Assembly: GCA_963682175.1 (NCBI GenBank)
Contig: OY821792.1
Location: 134,001 to 198,000, forward strand
Reading direction: 5' to 3'
Source: Triglochin maritima
Lineage: Eukaryota > Streptophyta > Magnoliopsida > Alismatales > Juncaginaceae
Length of the DNA: 64,000 nucleotides
Part shown: piece by piece, positions 11,758 through 23,692 of the stretch
Numbering within the stretch: the first letter of the stretch is position 1
Layout: each line of letters begins with the position of its first letter
Made by a program: the position numbers and the translations under genes
Notes under the pieces: model-generated
The model's database searches: none
What the model was told of the DNA's origin: nothing
What the model saw: the letters and a program-made list of their open reading frames with translations, nothing else

Positions 11758-12951
11758 ATGTCATCTTCAGAAGGCAATGGTTCACCAGATTACTGACGAT
11801 CTCCACGTCATCCACCCCCAAGCCAACACTTTTTCCCTTACCAAAATGTTCCACAACCAGGATTCCACCCGTTATACCAAAGCCAATTTACCACACAACC
11901 AGGATTCCACCCGTCCCACCAAAGCCAATTTTTACCACACCCAGGGTTCTACCCACACAATCAATACCAACCGCCAACTCAGGAAGAAGGGCAAACCCAA
12001 TTCCCAATGGGTATGTATACTCGCCTCCTAAGTGGCGAAAGTAGTGGAAATGCAAGCCGTTATACATCTGATATGAATGAAGAAACCGCGACCCAGGGAA
12101 CACGCAAAACTGCGACGATGAGGTCGCAAAAATTGTGGTCCGCACAAGAGGATCAACGACTCGTCTCGGCTTACATGGCTGTCAGTGGCGATGTTGTGGT
12201 TGGGACAAACCAAAAAATAAAGTCCTTCTGGAAACGTGTGGAGCGCATCTACAATGACTCAGGCGAGCCAGGTGTAGTAGAGCGTAACGATGAATCATTG
12301 AAGGGGCGATGGAGGCGTACATTGACATATGTGAACCAATGGGTCGGTTGCTTCGACCAGGCGGTGCGGAGGAAGAGAAGCGGTTACAACGAGGACGATG
12401 TCATCCATGAAGCGCACATCATCTACGAACGAACACACAACGCCAAATTTCAGTTCACGCATGTTTGGCTTTTGTTACGCAGGTACCCTAAATGGGAGTC
12501 TGTTGCGCTTGGACTTCCCACCGGAAACGTCGCTGCAGAAAGTCCGGAGAGTTTTAGCAGCGGGAAAAGAAAAAGCACCGACGACAATGGGAGTAACGCA
12601 ACACCGTCAGCAGATGAAATGTTGTTCGAAACATGTCCTCGTCCTGAAGGTGTTAAAAAATCCAAAAAGAAGAACGGGAAACAATCATGTCAGGCACAAC
12701 TTGATCCTGAGATGTTAGAACTGGGGAAACAAATTGAATATAGTGCAAAAGTTAAAGAGGAAAAATATTTGCGTTACGAAGAACGGATGGAGAGGAAACG
12801 CATCGAAGCTGAGGCGAATTTCCAAAGGGAACTGAACAGCAAGAAACTTGATGTCCTCTTCGCTCTAATGAAGAAGGAAAACAAGGACGAATTCGATAAA
12901 GAAACACTTATTGAACTCAAGGAGTGGGCTAAAGCACAAGGATATCTGTAG
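11758..12951 (+). CDS. Harbinger ORF1-like Myb/SANT protein, one early in-frame TGA
   Basis: From ATG 11758 a single frame runs to TAG 12951 (397 residues), broken only by TGA at codon 13 (11794-11796) where a Trp codon would fit. A shorter uninterrupted reading starts at ATG 12007 (314 residues). The N-terminal 90 residues are Pro/Gln/His-rich with GFHP-type repeats. A trihelix-like Myb/SANT domain follows (WSAQEDQRLVSAY ... KSFWKRVERIYND ... SLKGRWRRTL). Then comes a Ser/Lys-rich linker and a C-terminal helical region typical of the NAM-associated domain. Proteins of this make-up are ORF1 DNA-binding partners of PIF/Harbinger transposases, often annotated as glutathione S-transferase T3-like. 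It lies inside the inverted repeats of a Harbinger-like element. A host gene of the same family is the less likely alternative. Confidence 0.75.
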
Positions 12952-13395
12952 GTGCTTATGTTTTCAATATTTCTGTGGTAGTTTATCAGTATTCTGGTAG
13001 TTTAAATTCTGTATCCGTAGGATGATTGTCTTTCCTTTTCTTATTTCTATTGTATTTCGTATTCTGTATTTGTATTGTATTTTGTTTCCGAAATGTATGA
13101 GTATTGTACTACTATTTCTTAATTTGTTTATGAATTTTTTAATTTTTTTTATATCTAAGTAAATCAAAAAATTGTTAATTAATTATAAAATATTTTTTTC
13201 AATTATTTTGTAATACCTAATTAATTAAATTCCATTTACCTAATTAATACATTATCCTAATTATATATAAATAATCTTTATTTTTAAAACAAAAAAAAAC
13301 AAAAAAAAAATTGGACGAATGGGGGGGGCACGTGGCCCCCGCCAGGGCGGATTCCCGGGCGCCCAGGGCGGATTCCCTAAGGGCGCCCCGGCGAA

Positions 13396-13416
13396 GAGCA
13401 CCCATTAAGGGTGCTC
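13396..13416. repeat. Palindromic right terminus of the Harbinger-like element
   Basis: GAGCACCC and GGGTGCTC are separated by five bases, so the right inverted repeat is itself a hairpin. The left end does not have this. It may be a secondary duplication of the terminal sequence. Confidence 0.75.
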
Positions 13417-13419
13417 TGA

Positions 13420-13804
13420 GAGATATAAGGTTGTCTCTTGTTGTGCCATAAATAGATGTACAAGGTGTGATTCACCCTTAGTGGACACTGAGTGTATTTA
13501 TTTATGAATACAATGGATAAACATATCTGGTATCAAATGAAATAAGTTTTCTTAACAAGACTCGGAGCCCTAGCTCGGTTTTGAGAAAAAGAGTTTTTCT
13601 TAGGAGGATTGGTCAAATTCCCTCTTGATTAAAATGACAAGAGTCATAAGAGTTTGAATATGCAAATATTGCAATATTTCAAAATGGTTATGATTAGAAA
13701 ATATTTTCTTAACTTATTTTTATAATATATCCAATAGCCCTTAGCTAGTTTATATTATAATTGATAAGATCTTGAAATACTACATTTATGGATATGTTTA
13801 TGGA
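13420..13804. other. Interrupted copia-flank DNA, no gene
   Basis: AT-rich sequence between the Harbinger-like and CACTA insertions; probably the continuation of the DNA left of 10953. No ORF or RNA signal is seen. Confidence 0.4.
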
Positions 13805-14700
13805 CACTAGTGCAGAATAGTGAATAGTCATCGCCAAATACACGTCGGTCGCCCATATAGATGACATCTATATGGTCCTCTAGACGTCGATTGTTTGCAT
13901 AACATTTTACCGGACGTCTATTAGGCGACGTTTATTCATCACAGCTTATAAACGTTGAGCTATAAACGTCGGTCATATGTTGTCGCCGACGTCTATGCCC
14001 CATTCATCTAGACGTCGGGTGTAGGCTATGACCGACGTCTATGGGTCTTATAGAAAACGAACAATTTAGTTTTTTATTTTATTCCAACAAAACCTCCCCG
14101 ACATTTCTTCGACAAAACCCTAGCCGCCCCCTCCACGATTGTTCTCCAAACCAAAACAGCACCTCCGTGACTTCCTCCACCACCGCAGCCACCTCTGCGA
14201 CTTTGATAACCCTCCTCCAAGACCCCCTGACCTCCTCCACCACCGCATCCACGACCCACGATCTTGGGGTGCATTCTTGTGCGTTGTTTGATTCTCCACC
14301 CTGTGATTGTGTTTTATTGGTTTTTACCGATTTTTGCTTCGTTTGAGGAGGATCTTGGTTCGACGACGATTGGGTTGAAGACGGAGGAGGCATCGTGCTT
14401 GTTGTTCGATTCCATCATTGCCTTGTTGGTTCATGCTCTGTTTCTGTTTGTGGTGTGGAATTTAGATTTTTTAGTAGCGGATTTAGAACTTTGAACAAGA
14501 AAATCTTGTTTTGGGTGGAATAAATTGTTGAAGATGAATTGATTTGTTCCCTTAAATTGTTGAACATGAATAGACGTCGGCCTTTTAGTGGCTGACGTCT
14601 ATGTATATACAACACATAGATAGACATCGGGTCACAGAAGCTGTATATCCGACGTATAGAAGCCGTATATCCGACGTATATTCCCGTAATCGTTACATTT
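13805..14700 (+). mobile_element. CACTA element end with subterminal repeats
   Basis: The unit begins CACTAGTGCAGAA, the hallmark CACTA terminus. Many subterminal copies of ACGTCGG/CCGACGTCTA follow in both orientations (13845-14040 and again 14575-14690). The right terminal inverted repeat is not seen, so the right end is approximate or deleted. The middle (about 14090-14480) has frames of over 70 residues on both strands but they look non-coding. No transposase is present. Confidence 0.7.
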
Positions 14701-17700
14701 GTCAGCAACTGCTTTTAATTTATCGGGTTTATATTCTTCAGGAATAACCTCTTCAGAATGTGCAATGAGTGACTAACTTTTATTTTTATTTTCACAAATA
14801 ATATATGTTCTGATCCACACTTCTGGTGTTGGTTGAACTCAAATATATTTTATCATGTGGAGATCTCCACTTTATATTATACACTTTATATTCAGTAATA
14901 CAAGACTTAGTCATTGATTTGTGATTAATAAATACGTATGACAAATACTTACTAGATATTGCAAGTTAATTATTTTATGAACTTCAGGTTCAATCATGCT
15001 TATACGTATATTCTCTTATGAACTTTAGGTTCATTATAATATATTTTCTTAGAATTCTTTAAGCAACTAGTTTTTCCCCCTAATGCAAAAACGTGTCCCT
15101 ATGTATAATTGTTGAACTTGACCATAAAATAAGTTGCCATCCAGGAGCTTCAAATATTTTAATATTATCAGGAATATGAATTCTGCTGAAATGTCCAATG
15201 TAATTTGAGACCACAAAATTGTGGAGGTGGTAATAAAAAAATTATGTAAAAGAAATCACATATGCGAAAAATTTCATTCAATATCGTAGAATTATATAAA
15301 ATAGGGGAGTATTTATAATTACACATGTTGGTCTAATAAAATAATATTGGTAGTTATTATCCCAAAATGATCCATCTTAAGATATATTATTTAAACAGAT
15401 GGACTCTCATTTTATTGTGCAAATCGACTAACAAACATGACCTCATTTTTGTTCAACTAGTAAATGACAATTAAATTATCAAAAATATAGGATCAATACC
15501 GATACCCATAATGAATACAAATGATATCTTCATTTAGGCATTTCTGGGTTGGTATCTCTAGTTAACTCATTTGATAGTCATTTAAATCTCTTATTCTTCG
15601 TATTTGTACTTCTTTTCCCACCACGTATGCTCTTTTCTTTCATGGTGCTTTGTAATGTGTGCTTCGCACATATGATCCAAAATACGAGGGCACATCTTGT
15701 GATTTTGCAATAACTTATACTTATGACTTTCAATCACAAGTAATCATATCCCACGAAACGATAGAGACTGAATATCCACTTAGTTGAAGAATCTTCTCGT
15801 GGATGGTCATATGAAATTTCAACTACATTTGTCATCATATATAATTATCATTAACTCAATTAGTCACACCATATGTTATTATAATCAATATTCATTTGAT
15901 TCACTAGTCCAGTTCTTTTGACCGAGCCAATATGTGTGTCGTGACATATCATTCGAAGCCAGTCAGGAGATTATAATCGTTGATTTGCGTAGATCTTTTA
16001 TTATGTAAAATCGTAGTTTTCATTTCTTGTTGTTTCACTTGTTGGGCACAACATTTTGTTCAAAAATTGTAACTCTGATGTATAGAGAATGTGAAGTGTA
16101 GCATTACAATGTCCACAAAGAAGTGATGATATGTGTCTTGGATAATCGCATTTATATTTTCAGATTTTCACTTACAATATGCAAATCTCTATAAACAAAA
16201 TCATAATTCATACGCTTTTTCAACTCTATATTGATAATTGAATTTAACAAACACATATTTTCGAATAACAATTAACTAACACAAAAACTAGCATATTAGG
16301 ATTAACCCCAAATTCACAAATGGAAGAAGATTGTGGGAAGAAGAAGTGGAAGAAAGTCAAGTTGAATTGTAATATTATTGAGATTAAAGTAACAATTTTT
16401 TATTTATAAATTAAATGTTGTTTGGATTGTAATATTATTGATGTAAGGGTTTGGAGCAACATATTTTCATTTATAAATTAAACTACAGGTAGAAAAAAAA
16501 AATCATACTTTCTTATAGTAAGCACAAACAACAGAATCTGTTTTCTATCGGATTCCAGAAACAACACAAACTGTTTTCTGTTGGATTCCAGAGACAGACA
16601 CAAATAACAGAATTCAGTCAAAAGGAATCTGTTTTCCACTGGATTCTATTTTCTTCTTTCCGTTTGACTCCGAAAATCACTTTCCGGAACTTTCTGCGCC
16701 ACTAACACCCTCTTAATATCATTTTTCTTGCCTGACATGTTTGTAGTGATATTAAAATATATTTTTTTACTTCAACTGTAGTCTCAATATATACAAGTTA
16801 TTTTGGCGATTTGAAATTCAATAAGTTTCTTGAGACCCAATAAATAAAATGCATAAATTAAAGACAAGATAATTACACATGTAACAGTGATATGACTCTT
16901 ATGGAGCTTTCTACTAAATTTGTACGACCATGTACAAAAGTAGTTTTGACTTTTCTCATTATCAAATTAGAAAAATACTTATATCTTAATAAAGTGTGCA
17001 CGACAACATTATACATGATGCATAAATCATCTTTCCTAATCTTAAATCAAATATGAGACCGGAGAGTATCCATACTCTTTATTTCAAGCCAAATAAAATA
17101 TTTGTTGCAGATAAATTATTTATGCAATAATTACAAAATAAATGAAAAAGGTTCTCCAATGACAAAAATATATAAAAATAAGAACCATGTATTAAATTAG
17201 ATCAATGTCAATTAATTTCAACGTAACTTGGTATAAGTCTTTTAGATAGAAAATATGCATATCAACATATTACTATATCATGTATATTTTGCCCTTTTAA
17301 GACGATAAAAGCAAATATTATCTTTGCTATTGAACATTAAAAGACATATTATAATGATATGCATAAATAGTCATAACAAACATAAAAATGTTGAATATCG
17401 ATATACTAGTAACATATGCATATGTATTATTAATATCTAGAAGAATCTTATCGTGAGTAAATAAAAATCACAAATGGGAAAATATATTGGACTAATGTGA
17501 GCACTGACCAATATAAGATACATAGTTTCAACAGAAATAACAACAAAATCAAATGGTTAAAGATAATAGTTATGAAAATATAATAATCGAATAAACCTCA
17601 AGAATATTAAACAAAATATTTGTATCATAGTATATAAATTCTCATTTGTCATATTGATATTTCAGCATATGATCAAGTATATCTACTAGATATAGTATAT

Positions 17701-18480
17701 ATTGTTTATATAAAATATCAAATAAAACACACGTAACCAGAATATATTTGTTTCGTTGAGAGTTACTTTGATTGTCGGATTTATATACCACAAGAACAAC
17801 ATTGTTTTGTCATTTATCTCATCCACATTACGTCAACAATCATGGTCGCAAAATGATTATACTAGACTTCTTGTTAAACTTTTCACCTGCTCATACATTC
17901 ACTGCAAGGAATGGAGCAAATCAACTATACTTTTTTCAAATTATACAAACAACATTCATATAAACTTTTTATGTGTAATCACAACAAACACATAGATAAC
18001 TTGATATATATAGCTTACGAAGAAATGCAAAAAAAACACAAATAATCTCTCCAAATTCTAAAATCATAAACATCGAAAAATAAAAATGGAAGAAAATTAA
18101 GAAAACACCAAAAATTTCTAACTAGAATAAGAAATGAAACTTGAACATATCAACCATGTTGCTATTTTATAATAAACATAAAAATGAAGATAAAAGAAAA
18201 TTACAAAAACACCAACATTTTATAACTAAAAAGAGAAAAATAAATTTATATTTTTTGAAATTATATATGTTTATAAATTCATATTACATTAAATTGTATC
18301 CTCAAAACATTATTCTGATGGATAATATATCTAATTCTTTGGAAGCATATGCGAACCAGTATATATAAGAATTTCGTAAAATATTCCAAATCACTTGCAT
18401 TTATTGAAATATGTCATTCAGAATAACACACTCATTTCCTTTATTAAACGCCACTTCTTCATAAACAATCCAAATGGCAA
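14700..18480. other. AT-rich region without recognisable genes
   Basis: Nearly 3.8 kb of AT-rich DNA. Phrases such as GAACTTCAGGTTC recur (about 14980, 15020), suggesting decayed LTR sequence. A triplicated about 44-bp motif lies at 16530-16655. Short ORFs near 17760 and 18140 have no family resemblance or coding character. Confidence 0.5.
16530..16655. repeat. Local direct repeat, three imperfect about 44-bp copies
   Basis: Three segments share a TGTTTTC-N5-GGATTC core at steps of roughly 35-60 bp. Function unknown. Confidence 0.55.
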
Positions 18481-18500
18481 AGCTTCGATCCCTACTACGT

Positions 18501-19005
18501 TCAACAAGGTCTTCTGCAGTAGCAATATAAACCAATATACTTCCAAACCCATCTACACTTGCCCCCGCCTTGATAACCTTCATTTACGCACTCGTTTGTG
18601 CATACATAATTATCACAAAGTCCATATCGTTTTGCTGGAGCTATCCAGCAACCTTTACTCTCGTCGTATACACAAAGAAGAAAAGAAAAAACAAAAACAA
18701 ATTGAGCTCAATATATAATTAAGCTGATATTAATCCAGGATATATAAGAGTAACAATTAAGGAGAGCATGTTATTTAGGTCGCTAGCTAACCTGAATCAT
18801 CTCTAACTTCTATTTTCCTTCCACTTGCCCCTGTAAGTTATTTAGCGCATTTCACAAATCTTAAGCAAAATACCATTCATTATATTGGACTAACAAGTAA
18901 CAACACATATTCATTTGAATTTCCACTTATATTACCGGAAGCTACCGCAACAATTGAAACAAGGAAGAAAATGAGCAACAGAAATTGCATGACTTTTTTC
19001 GCCAT
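18501..19005 (-). CDS. Defensin-like cysteine-rich secreted peptide
   Basis: On the - strand exon 1 (19005-18936) encodes a hydrophobic signal peptide (MAKKVMQFLLLIFFLVSIVA) followed by a GT donor. About 240 bp on, a second segment (roughly 18690-18501, stop TGA 18503-18501) encodes a peptide with eight cysteines spaced C-x10-C-x4-C-x3-C-x10-C-x10-C-x1-C-x3-C. The CxxxxC-CxxxC-CxC-CxxxC arrangement is that of plant defensins (cysteine-stabilised alpha-beta fold). The GGGKC segment fits the gamma-core. The two-exon structure with the intron just after the signal peptide is typical of the family. The exon 2 acceptor is unclear: the AG sites nearest the first Cys do not keep the phase, and only a more distant AG (about 18695) does, so the gene could be recently broken. 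Role by family: antimicrobial or signalling peptide in the apoplast. Confidence 0.65.
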
Positions 19006-19583
19006 TTTGCAAACTACATTTGTTTCATATGTCCAAATGTCATATTTATAGAAATTTCCATAGAATATTTATAGAAACTATCATATGGATAACGAGTAAT
19101 TAATTATATTGATCTCGCTTTCTGGCCATATTCATCAGATCAATGGATAAGGAGTAATTAATTATGTATTATCAGATGGATATATATATATAGTAAACTA
19201 CATACTTAAAATTAATTTGTTTTCCGGCCAGCTTATTGATAAGAAAGCCGACTTGTTTTCCGGAAGGGTTTGACTTGTTTTTAATGAACTCAAGTGGGTT
19301 CAAGATCGATACAACTAGTGGTGAAACTTCTTTGAGTTCAGCTCAAGTGAGTTTAATTTAGATCACGGACCACTTAAGTTCCAGAAATTAGATGCTAGCT
19401 AGTTTTCAACGTCAACCAGCTAGTTTGGATTTACTTCTTAATTTCTCGGAAATACTGTTTGTCGTCCCAAAATTACTTAAATCGTCACAACGATTACCAT
19501 TTTGTCATTCACAATTCATTTAATACTCATTTCGTCATGTCTCTTAAAATAAAGTTTCTGCCTAAGTTTTCATCACTTTCATA
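19006..19583. other. Intergenic DNA upstream of the defensin-like gene
   Basis: No gene. It should contain the defensin-like promoter, as that gene is read leftward. Nothing was identified with certainty. Confidence 0.4.
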
Positions 19584-19591
19584 GTACCAAC

Positions 19592-20147
19592 TAGGGTGAC
19601 AATGGGTATCCGGAACCGATGGAACCAAACCGGAACCGGTGGTACCGAACCGGGACAAAACGGATATGGGTCGGATCTGGATATACACTTTCAGAACCGA
19701 CCCGGTTCCGGTTCGGATATGGTTCTAGCCAATGGACCCGGAACCACTACACCAACTCATGAGAGTTGGTAATTAATGCTATCCTGGATAGTTATTGTTT
19801 TGGAAAAAAATGAATTTTGTGTGGAAAGTATAGTCCTACATCGGAAAAAACAAATTTCTTACTCTAAATCCAAACTATAAAACCTCACCATAGTCCATTG
19901 GTTTCAACAGGTCTTTTGGGATGAGTTTTTTTGCCAAATCCGCAAATAACACATTGGAAAATATAAATTTTGTATTGAATCCGGTTCCAACGGATACGGT
20001 TCGGGGTATCCGTTAACCAACCGGATCCGGTTCTGGATACCCATGTTGGGAACCGATCCGGATCCGATTATGGATCCCACTTTGTAATTCGGATCCGGTT
20101 CTGGTTCTACTAGTATCCGAACCGGAACCGATCCGTTGTCATCCCTA
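19592..20147. mobile_element. hAT-type MITE with 8-bp target duplication
   Basis: The 556-bp element begins TAGGGTGACAATGGG and ends, read inverted, TAGGGATGACAACGG. An exact 8-bp duplication GTACCAAC flanks it (19584-19591 and 20148-20155), diagnostic of hAT transposons. Long subterminal stretches are packed with CCGGAACCG/CGGATCCGG repeats in opposite orientations. The centre contains a USE-like plus TATA unit. There is no coding capacity. Confidence 0.9.
19833..19882 (+). promoter_or_regulatory. USE-like motif plus TATA inside the hAT MITE
   Basis: GTCCTACATCG (19833-19843) is one base off the plant snRNA upstream element. TATAAAA (19876-19882) follows after 32 bp, the same spacing as at 2470-2520. 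No snRNA is encoded downstream. Confidence 0.5.
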
Positions 20148-20479
20148 GTACCAACACCACGAAAATATCTTGCGAAACGTTTCGATCCGGTGAGGTAAGC
20201 CGAGGAAATATCTTTTCGTCCCAGGCATCTGTCTAAGTCGCCACACTCAAGGTGGGGGCGTCTGGCTAGGACGAGTTTATGGAATTTTTATAATATTTTA
20301 TTCCTTGTGTTACTTGAGTATTTTATACTTGTGATTGGGTATTTGTTATATTTGGTCGCTAGATTTTACATTTTTATAAAGTTATTTTGTTAGGGTAATG
20401 TTAAATAAGATTTGGAATCCAAAGATGTTAAAATCCAAAATTTTAAAAAATTTGATCTAAAATTTTAAAGGGATATGTT

Positions 20480-21560
20480 TGTTTATTTTTAAGTTATGTT
20501 TGTTCCTTTTTAACAAGTAAGTTGTTGTTTTTTTTCCTTTTTAAGTTTATGTTTTTCCTTTTTAAGTTGTTGCTTTTCTTTTTAAGTTTGTCATTTTTAT
20601 CATCTGCGTTTGTCATTTTCAAGAACACGAAATCAAACCCAATACCGTGAAAATAAATCAGAAACCCCCAAAAATTAATATCGAAGACAAACAAACTTTA
20701 AACAAGAACACCACAAAGAAACAAACTTTTCAAAATAACATCGAAAAACCAAGATCGATCCATCACATAACAAAACCAAAAACTTCAAATCAACCACAAA
20801 GAAACAAACTTTTCCGCAAAAACGCAACACAAAAAAGCTCAAATCAGCTATAAAGAACCACACTTCAAAAAAAATTCAAGACCAATCAATAATAGAACAA
20901 AACCAAAAACTTCAAATCAGCCACGAAAACCAAACTTTCCCCAAAAAACATCACACAAAAAACTCAAATCAGCTACAAAGAACCACATTCCTCCTCATCT
21001 GCAAAACCTCAACACAGAAAAACTCAAATCAGCTACAAAGAACCACGTTTCCAAAAAAACCAAGACCAATCCATCACATAACAAAACCAAAAAGTTCAAA
21101 TCAGCCACGAAAACCAAACTTTCCCCAAAAAACACCATACAAAAAACTTAAATCAGCTACAAAAAACAACATTCCTCCTCATTCTCGCCTCGAGAAAAAC
21201 TCCAACGCCGACCACTTCCTCCTCCTCCTCCTCGCCGACCAACTATACCGTGACGTCCTAACCAACGTCGGCGGCGTCCCAACCTCCTCAAGACTCACTC
21301 CCGCATCATCTCCTCGGCATCCCTCTTACCGATCTCGCCTTCCATCGGGAGAAAATGATGGAGAATGAAAGGTTTGGAGGGATAATGGAAGATTTTGAGG
21401 ATATATGTACGTTGGAAACCAAAGGTCACATAGTTCCGCGTGCGTGTGATGCGACACAAAATAAATAAATAATATGTGATTTAATTAATCTTTGGTTTTT
21501 GCTGACTGAATTGACCACGTCAGACGGTGTCCCGGACGCACCGCGGCCAAAAAATAATTT
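20480..21560. mobile_element. MULE-like non-autonomous repeat, copy A
   Basis: This stretch is homologous to 50650-51912: a TTTTTAAGTTTGT-rich left part, then many short AAACTTCAAATCA/CCACAAAGAAACAAAC units, then a GC-rich segment (21195-21330) and a right end with a GTCAGAC...GGACGC motif. Copy B has a clear 9-bp target duplication. For this copy I could not locate the left end. Confidence 0.55.
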
Positions 21561-21593
21561 CCTTAATTATAATGTGCAACTATAATAAATAAA

Positions 21594-23000
21594 GGGTCAT
21601 TTGCTTGGGTACACCTCAAAAGGTGCACAATTGTCGAAATACCCTTACATTTTTACTATTCACTTGGGTACACCTCATTTCAGTCTTTATTGCTTGCATA
21701 CCCTCGGACCATCCATTTATGGGTCTCACTCCGTTAAATTTTATGTTGGTTCATTTACAAAACACACCCTTTAAAATTCAAATGTCCTTAATATTAAATA
21801 TAAAAACACAAAACAAATATTTTCTTTACAAACACATCATTCTTCTCCCTCTCTCTTTTGTTCTCTCTCTCCTCTCTCTCGCTACTCCTCTCTCTCCTCT
21901 CTCTCTACTCTCTCTCTTGTTTTCTCTCTCCTCTTTTTCTCTCTTCTCCCTCTCTTTCTCTCTTGTTCTCTCTCTCTTCTCCCTCTCTTTCTAGTTCTCA
22001 CTCTCCTCTCTTTCTCTCTTCTCTCTCCCTCTCCTCTCTCTCTCTCTCTCTATATTCTCGATTGTTTTCTCTCTACTCTCTCTCTTATCTCTTCTCTCTT
22101 CTCCCCCTCTCTCTCTTCTCCCTTTTCCTCTCTCTCTTCTCCCTCTCTTTCTCTCATGTTCTCTCTCTTCTCTCTCTCCGGTTCTCTCTTCTCCCTCTCT
22201 CTTTCTCTCTCCTCTCTCTCATGTTCTCTCTTCTCTCTCCCTCTCTCCTATTCTCTTTTCTCCCTTTCTCTCTCTTCTTCCTTTCGAATTCTCTCTCCTC
22301 TCTCTTCTATTCTATTTTCTCCCTCTTTCTTTATTCTTCCTTTCCAATTCTCTCTCCTCTCTCTATTCTCTCTCTCCAATTCTCTCTCTCCTCTCTCTTT
22401 TTCTCTCCTCTCCCTCTCGAATTCTTTGTCTCCCTCCTATTCTCTCTTTTACCTTTTTTCTCTCTTCTTCCTTTTGAATTCTCTCTCCTCTATTCCCTCT
22501 CGAATTTTCTCTCCTCTCTCTCTTCCCCTCTCGAATTCTCTCTCTTCTCCCTTTTGAATTCTCTATCTTCTCTCTCTTGAATTGGAGAGAGACAGAAAGA
22601 GAGGGAGAAGAGAGATTGGAGAAAGAGAGGAAAGAGAGAATAGTGAATTGGAGAGAAAGAGAGAAAGAGAGGGAGAAGAGAGAGAAAGAGAAGAGAGGGA
22701 GATAGGAGAGGGAGAATTTGAGAGGGAGAAGAGAGAGAGGAGAGAGAATTCGAGAGGGAGAGGAGAGAGAATTCGAGAGAGAGAGGACAAGAGAGAGATG
22801 AGAGAGAAAGAGGACATGAGAGAGAGAGGTGAGAGAAAGAGAGAGGGCGAAAAGAGAATAGGAGAGAGAGAGAGAGAAAGAGAGAGAGAAGAGAGAATAT
22901 GAGAGAGAAGAGAGAATAGGAGAGAAAGGAGAGAGAGAGAAGAGAGAACATGAGAGAGAGATGAGAGAGAGAGAAGTTGAAGAGAGAATAGGAGAGAGAA

Positions 23001-23041
<41 letters not shown>

Positions 23042-23682
23042 GAGAGAACATGAGAGATAGAGAAGAGAGAACACGAGAGAGAGAGAAAGGGAGAAGAGAG
23101 AACAAAAGAGAGAAGGAGAGGGAGAAGAGAGAACATTTGAGAGAGAGAATAGGAGAGAGAGGGAGAAGAGAAAAGAAAGAGAGAGGATGAGAGTAGAGAG
23201 AGAACAAGCGAGAGTTTATATATAGAGAGAGGAGAGAGAACAAGAGAGGGAGAGGAAAGAAAGATAGGAGAGAGAGAACAAGAGAGACAGAAGGAGAAGA
23301 GAGAAAGAGAGGAGAGAAAACAAGAGAGACAGAAGGAGAAGAGAGAAAGAGAGGAGAGAAAACAAGAGAGAGTAGAGAGAGAGAGCAGAGAGAGAGAATA
23401 AGAGAGGAATAAGGAGAGAGAGTAGAGAGAGGGAGAAGAAGGATGTGTTTGTAAAGAAAATATTTGTTTTGTGTTTTTATATTTAATATTAAAGACATTT
23501 GAATTTTAAAGGGTGTGTTTTGTAAATGAACCAACAAAAAATTTAACGGAGTGTGACCCAGAAACGGCCCGAGGATATGCAAGCAATAATGTTTGAAATG
23601 AGGTGCACCCAAGTGAATAGTAAAAATATGAGAGTATTTCAGCAATTTTGTACCTTTTGAGGTGTACCCAAGCAAATGACCC
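21594..23682. mobile_element. Palindromic foldback (MULE-type) element with CT/GA microsatellite
   Basis: The 2089-bp unit is one large inverted repeat with arms of about 1 kb and its centre near 22,580. Outer parts match closely in inverse (21594-21850 against 23435-23682, both starting GGGTCATTTGCTTGGGTACA). The inner parts are a degenerate (CT)n tract on the left and (GA)n on the right. A 10-bp AATAAATAAA duplication flanks it (21584-21593 and 23683-23692), close to the 9-bp duplication of Mutator-type elements. Long ORFs of Ser/Leu or Arg/Glu repeats here are microsatellite translations, not genes. Confidence 0.8.
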
Positions 23683-23692
23683 AATAAATAAA

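Larger units (their letters stand above)
10954..13416 (+). mobile_element. PIF/Harbinger-like element carrying only ORF1
   Basis: Terminal inverted repeats GAGCATCCTTAACAG (left) and, read from the right end, GAGCACCCTTAATGG bound a 2463-bp unit. The trinucleotide TGA flanks it on both sides (10951-10953 and 13417-13419), a 3-bp target duplication as in PIF/Harbinger transposons, although TWA is more usual. The element carries a 72-bp tandem array, a Myb/SANT-type ORF1, and a GC-rich right end with a palindrome. No DDE transposase is present, so it would need one in trans. It is inserted into copia leader DNA. Confidence 0.75.

Noticed and set aside
14041..14494. Overlapping ORFs on both strands in the CACTA fragment
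   Set aside because: Low-complexity Ser/Thr/Val/Gly translations between subterminal repeats; no transposase motif.
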